The notes: generated by a model from the sequence alone, not told the origin. Positions 1-8,210 are shown, numbered from the stretch's first letter. The stretch: 13,507 nucleotides of DNA from Legionellales bacterium UBA2469 (GCA_002342175.1 DDPL01000043.1:17873-31379), one strand, 5' to 3'. Numbers and translations are program-made.

Positions 1-107
1 ACATTTTGGAGCAACTGGAATCATTGATTCACTCCAATCAAAATAATGAGCATTGGCGAGAATTTTTACCCTATATTGAGCAAATATCTTCGTTACTGAG
101 TCAATAA
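1..107 (+). CDS. C-terminal end of an unidentified protein (partial)
   Basis: An open frame enters from the left edge (first full codon at 3) and ends at TAA 105-107. It gives the last 34 residues of a protein, ending HWREFLPYIEQISSLLSQ. The piece is hydrophilic and looks helical, with a regular spacing of Leu/Ile and no membrane segment. No motif identifies it. It is taken as a real gene end because the frame is uninterrupted to the edge and a non-coding gap of about 100 bp follows, before the next gene on the same strand. The rest of the gene lies outside the window, so no function is offered. Confidence 0.5.
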   Translation, partial: ILEQLESLIHSNQNNEHWREFLPYIEQISSLLSQ

Positions 108-140
108 AAAACAAGATTAAAAGAATCATAAAAAATAGGA

Positions 141-168
141 TTTATCATAAAGAAATTTATGTTATTCT
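141..168 (+). promoter_or_regulatory. Possible promoter of the antiporter-pdh gene series
   Basis: The 98-bp gap before the antiporter gene is very AT-rich. A weak sigma-70-like pair can be drawn: TTTATC (141-146) and TATTCT (163-168), 16 bp apart. A small perfect inverted repeat, CATAAA-gaaa-TTTATG (146-161), fills the spacer, where an operator could sit. Both hexamers are poor, and AT-rich DNA produces such matches by chance, so this is a placement guess only. The gap otherwise holds only A and T runs (172-186). Confidence 0.25.
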
Positions 169-205
169 ATGAAAAAATTTTTTTATTCTTGAGGTTCAAA
201 ATTCA

Positions 206-1372
206 ATGCATGATGGCGCCTTTTTTTATACTGTTTTTCTCATTTTTACTGGCGCTGCCTTCCTCTCTACAATTGTTCTATTTACTAGACAATCATTACT
301 CGTAGCATATATACTTTTAGGAGCAATTTTAGGACCATGGGGCCTAAAAATGGTTCCCGAATTATCAGCTATTCAACAAGTTGGGGAAGTTGGTATTGTA
401 TTCTTATTATTTTTATTGGGCCTTCATCTCCAGCCACAAAATTTAATTCACATGCTAAAAGAAGTCACCTGGATTGCGTTACTCAGTTCTATTATATTCG
501 CTGTGGCTTGTTATGGCATTGCACGCGCTTTTGGACTACCTCACAATGAGGCGATGATTATTGGTGCTGCAATGATGTTTTCGAGTACTATCATTGGACT
601 TAAGTTACTTCCGACGACTATTTTACATCATCAACACACTGGTGAGGTAATGATAAGTGTTCTATTAATGCAAGACTTAATCGCGATAATTGTGTTAATT
701 TTACTGAATGGCGCACAACAAGGATTTTCTATCAAACAAGTCCTCTCAGTATGTGTAACCTTTCCATTACTCATTGGATTCTCATTCTTATGTGAAAAAT
801 ATATCCTTGTAAAATTATTGGCACGCTTTGACCGAACAAAAGAATATGTTTTTTTGCTCTCCATCGGATGGTGTTTAGGCATGTCAATTCTTGCTAAAAA
901 ACTAAACCTATCAGAAGATATTGGCGCATTCGTTGCAGGTGTTGCTTTAGCAGCAAGTCCAATTTCCTTATATATCGCTGAGAGCTTAAAACCATTGAGA
1001 GACTTTTTCTTGGTGATGTTTTTCTTTTCAGTTGGGGCAACATTTAATTTTGAACTTGCAAAACATATCATGATGCCTGCAATAATATTGACTTTTTTCA
1101 TTATGATTGTGAAACCATTATCATTCCATTTGCTGTTTTCAAAAGCAGGAGAAAAGAAAAACGTTGCAAAAGAAGTGGGTATTCGTTTAGGTCAAGCGAG
1201 TGAGTTTTCTTTACTTGTAGGAAGTATTGCACTGGAAAGTGGTTTAATTTCAAATTTAACAAGCAATCTCATTCAAGCAACGACAATTCTTACATTTATC
1301 GCTTCCTCCTATATTGTCGTCTTAAAATACCCTACCCCGATGTCACTAACTGATAAAATGCGTAAAGACTAA
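206..1372 (+). CDS. Short CPA2 (Kef-like) monovalent cation/proton antiporter, membrane domain only
   Basis: This 388-residue inner-membrane protein has about a dozen hydrophobic segments along its whole length. Hallmarks of the Na+/H+ exchanger domain of the CPA2 family are visible: GAILGPWGL (39-47), a FLLFLLGL stretch (66-73), FSSTIIGLKLL (125-135), the ion-site pair Gln156-Asp157 in LLMQDLIAI, DIGAFVAGVALA (238-249), the FFFSVGA segment (272-278) and RLGQASEF (327-334). It should exchange K+ or Na+ for protons. KefB/KefC proteins are around 600 residues and carry a C-terminal nucleotide-binding RCK/TrkA-N domain. Here the protein stops just after the membrane part with a short basic tail, so gating by NAD(H) or glutathione adducts is unlikely. 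GAGG at 191-194 lies 11 bp before the ATG, which is the first Met in the frame. It is first in a run reaching lpd. Substrate ion is unknown. Confidence 0.85.
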   Translation: MHDGAFFYTVFLIFTGAAFLSTIVLFTRQSLLVAYILLGAILGPWGLKMVPELSAIQQVGEVGIVFLLFLLGLHLQPQNLIHMLKEVTWIALLSSIIFAVACYGIARAFGLPHNEAMIIGAAMMFSSTIIGLKLLPTTILHHQHTGEVMISVLLMQDLIAIIVLILLNGAQQGFSIKQVLSVCVTFPLLIGFSFLCEKYILVKLLARFDRTKEYVFLLSIGWCLGMSILAKKLNLSEDIGAFVAGVALAASPISLYIAESLKPLRDFFLVMFFFSVGATFNFELAKHIMMPAIILTFFIMIVKPLSFHLLFSKAGEKKNVAKEVGIRLGQASEFSLLVGSIALESGLISNLTSNLIQATTILTFIASSYIVVLKYPTPMSLTDKMRKD

Positions 1373-1384
1373 AGGAGTGTAAAT

Positions 1385-2119
1385 ATGCGTTTTCTTATTA
1401 TCGTGGTATGCCTTTTGAGTGAAAGATTTTTAATTCATAATTTTCATCATTATCGTCAAATTTGGCTAAATATTTATTTTGATAAAATAAAGAACTACGT
1501 TCCTCCACCTGTACTTTTTCAAAAACCCATTACGCCTTATTTATTTACACTTTTGAGTTTGATTTTTTTAACGCTACTCATAACCATGTTCACGGAAAAT
1601 GGTTTATTATTCATTTTATATTTTGTCTTTGAATGTATTGTCTTTTACTTTTGCTTAGGTGAGCATAATTTGTTTTATACCAACACTAACCAACAAACAA
1701 AATTAAACGCTAAACAATATATTCAAGCCATTAATCATGAATACTTTGCTGTTATTTTATGGTTTTTCTTTTTTGGCCCCATAGGCGCTATTCTATACCG
1801 TGTAACCCATTATTTTTCGAAAATTCAGCCTCAAGAGACACAAATTAGCTTTATATTAAATATCCTAGATTGGATTCCTGTGCGATTATCCGCATTTTTT
1901 TTCTTGCTTGTTGGTCAGTTTCAGCCTGGATTTAATCATTTAATTCAAAAAATTTCATCAAAACCTGACTATAACCATCAACTTCTCAATGATTGTGCGA
2001 AATATGCGTTGGGACATGATAAAGAACATGACCCCATCACCCTGGAAACATTATTTACACATTCATGCATCTTACTAAACTTTTTACTCGCCATTCTCAT
2101 GATTGGAAAAATCCTGTAG
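1385..2119 (+). CDS. ampE: AmpE-family inner-membrane protein
   Basis: A 244-residue polytopic membrane protein with hydrophobic stretches near 1-12, 51-69, 73-90, 120-140, 155-178 and 225-243. Family-like signatures are the early SERF (12-15), the GPIGAILYRVTHYF block (131-144) and LDWIPVRLSAFFFLLVGQF (161-179). It is somewhat shorter than E. coli AmpE (284 residues). AmpE is a cytoplasmic-membrane protein first linked to signalling of AmpC beta-lactamase induction alongside AmpD; its biochemical role is not settled. In E. coli ampDE lie just upstream of the pdhR-aceEF-lpd region, so its position before aceE here is a conserved neighbourhood and supports the call. No ampD is present in the window. 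AAGGAG (1372-1377) overlaps the antiporter stop codon and lies 7 bp before the ATG, implying co-transcription with the antiporter. Confidence 0.78.
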   Translation: MRFLIIVVCLLSERFLIHNFHHYRQIWLNIYFDKIKNYVPPPVLFQKPITPYLFTLLSLIFLTLLITMFTENGLLFILYFVFECIVFYFCLGEHNLFYTNTNQQTKLNAKQYIQAINHEYFAVILWFFFFGPIGAILYRVTHYFSKIQPQETQISFILNILDWIPVRLSAFFFLLVGQFQPGFNHLIQKISSKPDYNHQLLNDCAKYALGHDKEHDPITLETLFTHSCILLNFLLAILMIGKIL

Positions 2120-2127
2120 AGGAAAAA

Positions 2128-2517
2128 ATGGAACTAACTCGCTTAAGATATTTAATTATAATTTTTTTGTTTGGCACGCTATTCATAGGGTGTCATTCTT
2201 TAAAATTTGAACCCGAAGAAAAGGTTAAACAATGTCTAAATCAGTGCCTTACAGATTTCCAATACTGCCAAAATATTTGTTTCAACAATTGTAGCCAATG
2301 CTGTGGGATAAACCTTGGGCAAGCGACTGAAAAATATGCGAGATATGAAAATCAAAATCAAATTGAAGGAAAACCTGCGATTCATTGGTTGCAATATTAT
2401 GATGATCAACTAAAATGCAATAAAAATAGTTGTGATTGCCAGTCAGATCATCTTTTATGTAAACAACACTGTACTGGTAAATATATTCGACGCTTACAAG
2501 TATACAAGTACTGTTAA
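2128..2517 (+). CDS. Small cysteine-rich lipoprotein of unknown function
   Basis: The 129-residue product starts with a lipoprotein signal: a basic n-region (Arg5, Arg7), a hydrophobic core (residues 8-20) and the lipobox LFIGC, with Cys22 as the lipidated residue. The start at 2128 is chosen over an upstream in-frame ATG (2065, inside ampE) because AGAGGA at 2118-2123 precedes it and it puts the signal peptide at the N terminus. Thirteen more cysteines follow at 36, 40, 47, 51, 55, 58, 59, 97, 102, 104, 111, 115 and 129. They form two clusters that share a C-x6-C-x3-C core (40-51 and 104-115), separated by a hydrophilic stretch. Such spacing suggests disulfide-linked helical hairpins in the periplasm; metal binding is an alternative. 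The residue after Cys22 is His, not Asp, so Lol-type outer-membrane sorting is possible. I do not recognise the family. It lies 8 bp after ampE and 26 bp before aceE. Confidence 0.8.
   Translation: MELTRLRYLIIIFLFGTLFIGCHSLKFEPEEKVKQCLNQCLTDFQYCQNICFNNCSQCCGINLGQATEKYARYENQNQIEGKPAIHWLQYYDDQLKCNKNSCDCQSDHLLCKQHCTGKYIRRLQVYKYC
2495..2510. repeat. Perfect tandem 8-bp repeat just upstream of aceE
   Basis: TACAAGTA occurs twice head to tail, at 2495-2502 and 2503-2510. It sits within the last codons of the lipoprotein gene (encoding the Leu-Gln-Val-Tyr-Lys-Tyr region), 33 bp before the aceE start. A TTACAA (2494-2499) within it could be a poor -35 element. It may be chance within coding DNA. Confidence 0.5.
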
Positions 2518-2543
2518 CTTATTTTGTTTAAAGAGGTTTACAC

Positions 2544-5210
2544 ATGACCACACCAAATAGAAAAGATATAGATCCTATTGAAACCAAAGAGTGGATAGAT
2601 GCTCTTGATAGTATACTCAACGTTGAAGGCGAAGAGCGCATTGAATTTATCATTGAAAAGTTAATTGCACATGCACAATCAATGGGTATTAATATCAAAA
2701 ATACCGTACATACACCCTACAAAAATACTATTCTTCCACATATGGAAAAACACATGCCCAATGACGAAGATGTATCCAAACGTGTTGCAGCACTGATTCG
2801 ATGGAATGCAGTAGCAATGGTACTACGTGCTGGAAAATATGCCCCTGAGTTGGGTGGTCATATTGCATCCTATGCATCAGCTCATGTTTTATACGACGTG
2901 GGTTTTAATCATTTCTTCAAAGCTCAAAACTCAGAAAATAAAGGCGACATGGTATTTTTCCAAGGACATTCTGCTCCTGGAATCTATGCTCGCGCCTTTT
3001 TAGAAGGTCGAATATCTGAAGAACAACTTGAAAAATTTAGACAAGAAGTTGAAACGAATGGTCTTTCCTCATACCCGCATCCATGGTTGATGCCTAATTT
3101 CTGGCAATTTCCAACCGTTTCCATGGGGTTAGGTCCGCTTCAGGCTATTTATCAAGCGCGTTTTATGAAATATTTAGAAAACCGTGGTTTAATTAAAAAT
3201 GAAAACCGCAAGATCTGGGTTTTTCTTGGTGACGGTGAAATGGATGAACCTGAATCTTTGGGTGCACTTTCAATAGCTTCACGTGAAAAACTAGATAATT
3301 TAATTTTCGTCGTGAATTGTAATTTACAACGTCTGGATGGCCCTGTGCGTGGTAATGGAAAAATCATCCAGGAATTAGAAGGTGTGTTCAATGGCGCAGG
3401 ATGGAAAGTTTTAAAAGTTATCTGGGGTGGGCGCTGGGATCCATTGTTTGCCAAAGATAAAGACAATATCATGCTTAATCGCATGGAAGAGGCTGTTGAT
3501 GGTGATTACCAAGCTTATAAAGCGCATAATGGTGCTTATGTTCGTAAACATTTCTTTGGAAAATACCCTGAATTAGCAGAAATGGTTGCAAATATGACCG
3601 ACGAGGACATCTGGTTCCTTAATCGTGGAGGCCATGACCCACAAAAGGTATTTGCTGCTTATAGTGTTGCCAGTGAACACAAAGGAAGTCCCGTTGTTAT
3701 TCTTGCTAAAACAATTAAAGGATATGGCATGGGCGCAGCAGGTGAAGGTATGAATATTACTCACCAACAAAAAAAAATGACACACGAAGACTTGGCTGTA
3801 TTTCGTGATCGTTTTAGCATCCCTATTAATGATGAACAATTAGCTAATATTCCTTTCTATCGCCCTAGTGAAGATAGTCCTGAAATTAAATATATGCTCA
3901 AGCAACGAGAAAAGCTTGGTGGATTTCTTCCAAGTCGACATCAAGATATCGAAAAGATTCAAATACCTGAGCTATCGAACTTTGAATCTTTATTAACTGA
4001 TTCAGGTGGCAGAGAATTGTCCACAACAATGGCTTTCGTAAGAATTTTATCAACTTTATTAAAAGATCCACATATTGGATCACGCATCGTCCCAATTATT
4101 CCAGATGAAGCACGAACCTTTGGAATGGAAGGCTTATTCCGTCAAATTGGTATTTATTCCGCTGTAGGCCAGCTTTATACCCCTGTTGACAGAGAACAGG
4201 TCATGTATTATCGAGAAGAGATTAACGGACAGATTCTAGAAGAAGGAATCAATGAAGCAGGAGCGTTCTGTTCGTGGATGGCAGCTGGTACATCATATAG
4301 CAATCATAAACTCAACATGATTCCATTCTATATCTATTATTCAATGTTTGGTTTTCAACGCATTGGTGATTTGGCATGGGCTGCGGGTGATATGCAAGCA
4401 AAAGGATTCTTATTGGGTGCAACGGCTGGACGAACTACACTAGCTGGCGAAGGCTTACAACACCAAGATGGCCACAGCCATTTGTTAGCATCAACGATTC
4501 CAAATTGTGTAGCTTATGACCCTACATATGCCTATGAATTGGCTGTTATCATTCAAAACGGTTTAAAACGCATGTATCTAAATCACGAGGCGATTTTTTA
4601 TTACATTACAGTTATGAATGAAAATTATGAACATCCTGCAATGCCAAAGGGCGCTGAAGAAGGCATTCTCAAAGGTATTTATTCCTTAAACAAATCGAAA
4701 GAATCTAAAAATCCAAAGGTTCAATTATTAGGTAGTGGAACCATTTTACGTGAAGTCTTAAAAGCACAAGATATTCTTAAAAAAGAATTTAATGTAGATT
4801 CTGATGTATGGAGTGTTACAAGTTTTAGCGAATTGCGTCGTGAGGCTCTTGATATTGAGCGATACAATCGTATGCATCCAGAAGACAAAGAAAATATAAG
4901 CTATGTGACAAAACAATTAGCTCCTACAGAAGGCCCTATTATTGCTGCAACAGATTATATGCGAATTGTAGCAGAACAAATTCGACCCTTCATTACTGAA
5001 AAAGACTATATTACTTTGGGTACTGACGGCTATGGCCGAAGCGATACGCGTTCGAAGTTAAGATATTTCTTTGAGGTCAATGCAGAGTTTATTGTGATTG
5101 CATCCCTTCATGCTTTGGCTAAAAATGGAAAAATTGAAAAGAAAGTGGTATCAAAAGCCATTAAACAATTTAAAATTAATCCTGATAAGCCCAACCCCAT
5201 TACGCAATAA
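2544..5210 (+). CDS. aceE: Pyruvate dehydrogenase E1 component (homodimeric type)
   Basis: This thiamine diphosphate enzyme decarboxylates pyruvate and reductively acetylates the lipoyl groups of AceF, in the cytosolic pyruvate dehydrogenase complex that makes acetyl-CoA. The 888-residue length matches gammaproteobacterial AceE (about 887). The ThDP/Mg2+ motif runs from GDGEMDEPES (229-238) to NCNLQRLDGPVRGN (258-271). The active-site loop contains His407 in NITHQQKKM, Glu571 lies in NEAGAF, and His640 in GEGLQHQDGHSH. These residue numbers coincide with those of the E. coli enzyme, so the alignment is nearly gap-free over the first 640 residues. AAGAGG (2531-2536) sits 7 bp before the ATG. 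It is followed after 19 bp by aceF. No pdhR regulator gene adjoins it, unlike in E. coli, and I see no E. coli-type PdhR operator in the short upstream gap. Confidence 0.98.
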   Translation: MTTPNRKDIDPIETKEWIDALDSILNVEGEERIEFIIEKLIAHAQSMGINIKNTVHTPYKNTILPHMEKHMPNDEDVSKRVAALIRWNAVAMVLRAGKYAPELGGHIASYASAHVLYDVGFNHFFKAQNSENKGDMVFFQGHSAPGIYARAFLEGRISEEQLEKFRQEVETNGLSSYPHPWLMPNFWQFPTVSMGLGPLQAIYQARFMKYLENRGLIKNENRKIWVFLGDGEMDEPESLGALSIASREKLDNLIFVVNCNLQRLDGPVRGNGKIIQELEGVFNGAGWKVLKVIWGGRWDPLFAKDKDNIMLNRMEEAVDGDYQAYKAHNGAYVRKHFFGKYPELAEMVANMTDEDIWFLNRGGHDPQKVFAAYSVASEHKGSPVVILAKTIKGYGMGAAGEGMNITHQQKKMTHEDLAVFRDRFSIPINDEQLANIPFYRPSEDSPEIKYMLKQREKLGGFLPSRHQDIEKIQIPELSNFESLLTDSGGRELSTTMAFVRILSTLLKDPHIGSRIVPIIPDEARTFGMEGLFRQIGIYSAVGQLYTPVDREQVMYYREEINGQILEEGINEAGAFCSWMAAGTSYSNHKLNMIPFYIYYSMFGFQRIGDLAWAAGDMQAKGFLLGATAGRTTLAGEGLQHQDGHSHLLASTIPNCVAYDPTYAYELAVIIQNGLKRMYLNHEAIFYYITVMNENYEHPAMPKGAEEGILKGIYSLNKSKESKNPKVQLLGSGTILREVLKAQDILKKEFNVDSDVWSVTSFSELRREALDIERYNRMHPEDKENISYVTKQLAPTEGPIIAATDYMRIVAEQIRPFITEKDYITLGTDGYGRSDTRSKLRYFFEVNAEFIVIASLHALAKNGKIEKKVVSKAIKQFKINPDKPNPITQ

Positions 5211-5229
5211 TTGAGAGGACAATATTTTT

Positions 5230-6768
5230 ATGGAACAATTGATTAAAGTCCCTGATATCGGCGGATCATCGAATGTTGATGTTATTGAGATTCTTGTCAA
5301 AGTGGGTGATCACATTAGTGTGGATACACCGATTGTAACGCTTGAATCAGACAAAGCCAGCATGGAAATTCCATCATCTCATGCTGGTATTGTAAAAAGT
5401 ATTCAAGTGAAAATTGGCGATAAGGTTTCACAAAACGATACATTGTTAACCCTAGAAAGCGAATTGACAGATGAAAAAACAGTTCCTGCTGAAACCTTAC
5501 CTGTAAAAAGTGCAGATTCGCAACTCAAAGAAGTTTTCATTCCGGACATTGGTGGTTCATCCAATGTAGACGTTATTGAAGTTTTTGTCAAAGTTGGTGA
5601 TACGATTAAAATAGATACTCCGCTAGTGACACTTGAGTCGGATAAAGCAAGCATGGAAATTCCGAGCACAGAATCAGGTATCATTAAAAAGATCCATGTC
5701 AAAATTGGAGATAAGGTTTCTAAAGGCAGTCCCCTATTACAAATTGAATCATCCCCAGGCCCTACCGAAACAGTTGTTCTTGAACCAAAAAAAGAAGCAA
5801 CACTTAAAACCCCTAAATCTCAAACGCCAATCCTTCACGATACCCCTGTAAAATTATCAGATACAACTATGGTTCTAGCTGGTCCTTCTGTTCGTCGACT
5901 TGCAAGAACACTCGGTGTTCATTTAAACGATGTAACAGGTTCGGGACGTAAGTCTCGTGTCACACAAGAAGATATTGAATTATACGTTAAGAAAAGACTA
6001 CAGCAATCTGCGACTTCAGGTACAAGTCCTTTCACACTTCCGCAAGCGCCAACCATTGATTTCTCACAATTTGGTTCGATTGAAATAAAACCACTGTCTA
6101 AAATTAAAAAAATAAGTGGTCAGAATCTACAACGTGCATGGCTACAAATTCCACACGTCACACAATTTGATGAAGCAGATATTACCGAACTCGAACAGTT
6201 TAGAAAAGCTCAAACAACCCTTATCGAAAAGGAAGGCATTAAATTAACTCCACTTGCTTTCATTACTAAAGCAGTTTGTCGTGCTTTACAAGAATTTCCA
6301 GAATTTAATTCATCTTTGTCATCTAATGGACAAGAATTGATTCTCAAAAACTATATCAATATTGGTATTGCAGTTGATACACCCCAGGGATTGGTTGTTC
6401 CGGTCATCAAAAACGTACAAGACTTAAGTATTAAAGACATTGCTCAGAAAATGGGTGAGTTAAGTCAAAAGGCAAGGCAAAAAGCTCTGTTACCAACCGA
6501 TATGAGTGGTGGATCTTTCACCATATCTAGTCTAGGTGGTATTGGCGGCACAGCATTTACACCAATTGTGAATCATCCAGAAGTCGCCATTCTCGGTGTA
6601 TCCAAATCAAGCATTAAACCTATATATGAAAACAATCAATTCATACCCCGTTTAATGTTACCATTATCATTATCATATGATCATCGGGTTATTGATGGTG
6701 CACAAGGTGCACGTTTTACCCGTTATTTATCTGAACTACTTAGCGATATTCGCAAAGTCATGCTTTAA
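5230..6768 (+). CDS. aceF: Dihydrolipoamide acetyltransferase (E2) with two lipoyl domains
   Basis: E2 core of the pyruvate dehydrogenase complex: it carries acetyl groups from AceE on lipoyl-lysines to coenzyme A. Domains in order: lipoyl domain 1 (about 1-76; lipoylated Lys42 in ESDKAS), lipoyl domain 2 (about 100-174; Lys139 in the same motif), a Pro/Thr/Lys-rich linker (about 176-212), a peripheral subunit-binding domain (about 217-253, with VRRLARTLGV and the GSGRKSRVTQEDI end), a second linker, and the catalytic domain (about 285-512) with DHRVIDG holding His485 and Asp489. The 512 residues are fewer than in E. coli AceF, which has three lipoyl domains and about 630 residues. The two lipoyl domains are about 73% identical over 71 aligned residues by hand count. 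AGAGGA (5214-5219) lies 10 bp before the ATG. Confidence 0.97.
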   Translation: MEQLIKVPDIGGSSNVDVIEILVKVGDHISVDTPIVTLESDKASMEIPSSHAGIVKSIQVKIGDKVSQNDTLLTLESELTDEKTVPAETLPVKSADSQLKEVFIPDIGGSSNVDVIEVFVKVGDTIKIDTPLVTLESDKASMEIPSTESGIIKKIHVKIGDKVSKGSPLLQIESSPGPTETVVLEPKKEATLKTPKSQTPILHDTPVKLSDTTMVLAGPSVRRLARTLGVHLNDVTGSGRKSRVTQEDIELYVKKRLQQSATSGTSPFTLPQAPTIDFSQFGSIEIKPLSKIKKISGQNLQRAWLQIPHVTQFDEADITELEQFRKAQTTLIEKEGIKLTPLAFITKAVCRALQEFPEFNSSLSSNGQELILKNYINIGIAVDTPQGLVVPVIKNVQDLSIKDIAQKMGELSQKARQKALLPTDMSGGSFTISSLGGIGGTAFTPIVNHPEVAILGVSKSSIKPIYENNQFIPRLMLPLSLSYDHRVIDGAQGARFTRYLSELLSDIRKVML

Positions 6769-6781
6769 AGAGGAAAACATA

Positions 6782-8209
6782 ATGAGTTCTGAACAATTAA
6801 ATACTGAAATTGTCGTGATTGGCAGTGGTCCTGGTGGATACACTGCTGCTTTTCGTGCGGCAGATCTAGGAAAAAAAGTTATATTAATTGAAAAATTTTC
6901 ATCTCTTGGTGGGGTATGTTTAAATGTCGGCTGCATTCCATCTAAAGCACTACTTCACACGGCCTTAATTTTAGATGAAACCAAAGAAATGGGTTCTCAA
7001 GGCATTGAATTTGCCAAACCTAAAATTGATGCAACAAAATTAAAATCATGGAAAGATAGCGTTGTCAAAAAATTAACAGGTGGACTTGGCATGCTTGCCA
7101 AACAAAGACAAGTCACCGTTATTCAAGGTGTTGCAAATTTTTCTAGTTTGAATAGTGTTGAAATTGTGCTTACTGATGGAAAAAAACAGCTTGTCAACTT
7201 TGAACAAGCAATTATTGCCGCAGGCAGCGAATCGGTTACTTTTCCATTTATTCCTGAAGATTCGCGCATCTTTAGTTCAACAGGCGCACTTGAATTACGC
7301 GATATTAAAGGTCATTTAATGGTTTTAGGTGGTGGTATCATCGGTCTAGAAATGGCGACTGTGTATCGTGCCCTTGGTGCTGAAGTTACCGTTGTTGAAT
7401 TTATGGATCAACTCATTCCTTCAGCTGACGCTGACTTGGTTAATGTTTTACAAAAAAACATGAAAGCCAAAGGGATTGAATTTTGTTTAAAAACAAAAGC
7501 AACTAAAATTGAAGCTAAAAAAGATGGCTTATATGTGACGCTTGAAGGAGAACACGCATCCGAAAATCCAAGACGTTTCGACCAAATTCTTGTTGCTGTA
7601 GGTCGAAAACCAAATGGAGGTAAAATCCAAGCTGAAAAAGCAGGTGTCAATGTTGATGAGCGTGGATTTATACATGTCGATAATCAAATGCGTACAAACC
7701 AACCACATATTTTTGCAATTGGTGATCTGGTTGGCCAGCCCATGCTTGCACATAAGGCTGTTGCTCAAGGTAAAGTTGCAGCAGAAGTTGCCGCTGGATT
7801 GAAGCACTATTTTGAACCCAAAACCATTCCAAGTGTTGCTTATACTGATCCAGAATTGGCATGGGCCGGACTTACAGAAAAAGAAGCTAAAGAACAAGGG
7901 ATTGCCTACGAAAAAGCTGTATTCCCCTGGGCTGCAAATGGCCGTGCTTTAAGTATGCATCGCGAAGAAGGCTTAACAAAACTCTTATTCTGCCCCAATA
8001 CAAAACGGATTATTGGTGCAGGTATTGTGGGTATGAATGCTGGTGATTTAATTACTGAAGCTTGCTTAGCGATAGAAATGGAATGTGATGTTGAAGATAT
8101 TGCCCTAACCATTCATCCACATCCAACATTGTCAGAAACAGTTGGTCAAGCAGCTGAAATTTTTGCAGGTTCGATTACAGACTTGTATATGCCCAAGAAA
8201 AAGAAATAA
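6782..8209 (+). CDS. lpdA: Dihydrolipoamide dehydrogenase (E3)
   Basis: Flavoprotein that reoxidises the dihydrolipoyl groups of AceF with NAD+; probably shared with the 2-oxoglutarate dehydrogenase complex, as is usual for this family. The 475-residue chain shows the FAD-binding GSGPGGYTAA (14-23), the redox disulfide Cys46/Cys51 in GGVCLNVGCIPSK, the NAD-binding GGGIIGLE (183-190), the second FAD contact FAIGDLVGQPMLAHKA (311-326), and the C-terminal HPHPTLSE with catalytic His447 and Glu452. The ATG at 6782 is chosen over an in-frame ATG at 6677, inside aceF, because AGAGGA (6769-6774) sits 7 bp upstream and the FAD motif then falls at the normal distance from the N terminus. The ribosome site directly follows the aceF stop, so the genes are coupled. 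The C terminus is a Lys run (PKKKK). A terminator follows immediately. Confidence 0.97.
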   Translation: MSSEQLNTEIVVIGSGPGGYTAAFRAADLGKKVILIEKFSSLGGVCLNVGCIPSKALLHTALILDETKEMGSQGIEFAKPKIDATKLKSWKDSVVKKLTGGLGMLAKQRQVTVIQGVANFSSLNSVEIVLTDGKKQLVNFEQAIIAAGSESVTFPFIPEDSRIFSSTGALELRDIKGHLMVLGGGIIGLEMATVYRALGAEVTVVEFMDQLIPSADADLVNVLQKNMKAKGIEFCLKTKATKIEAKKDGLYVTLEGEHASENPRRFDQILVAVGRKPNGGKIQAEKAGVNVDERGFIHVDNQMRTNQPHIFAIGDLVGQPMLAHKAVAQGKVAAEVAAGLKHYFEPKTIPSVAYTDPELAWAGLTEKEAKEQGIAYEKAVFPWAANGRALSMHREEGLTKLLFCPNTKRIIGAGIVGMNAGDLITEACLAIEMECDVEDIALTIHPHPTLSETVGQAAEIFAGSITDLYMPKKKK

Positions 8210-8210
8210 G

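Noticed and set aside
172..186. A/T run (AAAAAA followed by a long T run) that could be taken as a terminator of the upstream gene
   Set aside because: There is no GC-containing stem; it is just an AT-rich tract close to the antiporter ribosome site.
631..1101. Antisense open frame of 156 codons within the antiporter gene
   Set aside because: The plus-strand frame is a clear transporter; the antisense product is basic and low-complexity with no motif, a typical shadow frame.
2065..2127. An upstream in-frame ATG extending the lipoprotein by 21 residues into ampE
   Set aside because: It would bury the signal peptide in the middle of the protein and has no good ribosome site; the ATG at 2128 has AGAGGA just before it.
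7529..7897. Antisense open frame within lpd
   Set aside because: It overlaps conserved FAD- and NAD-domain coding sequence, and its Phe/Asn/Ser-rich product looks like reverse-complement noise.
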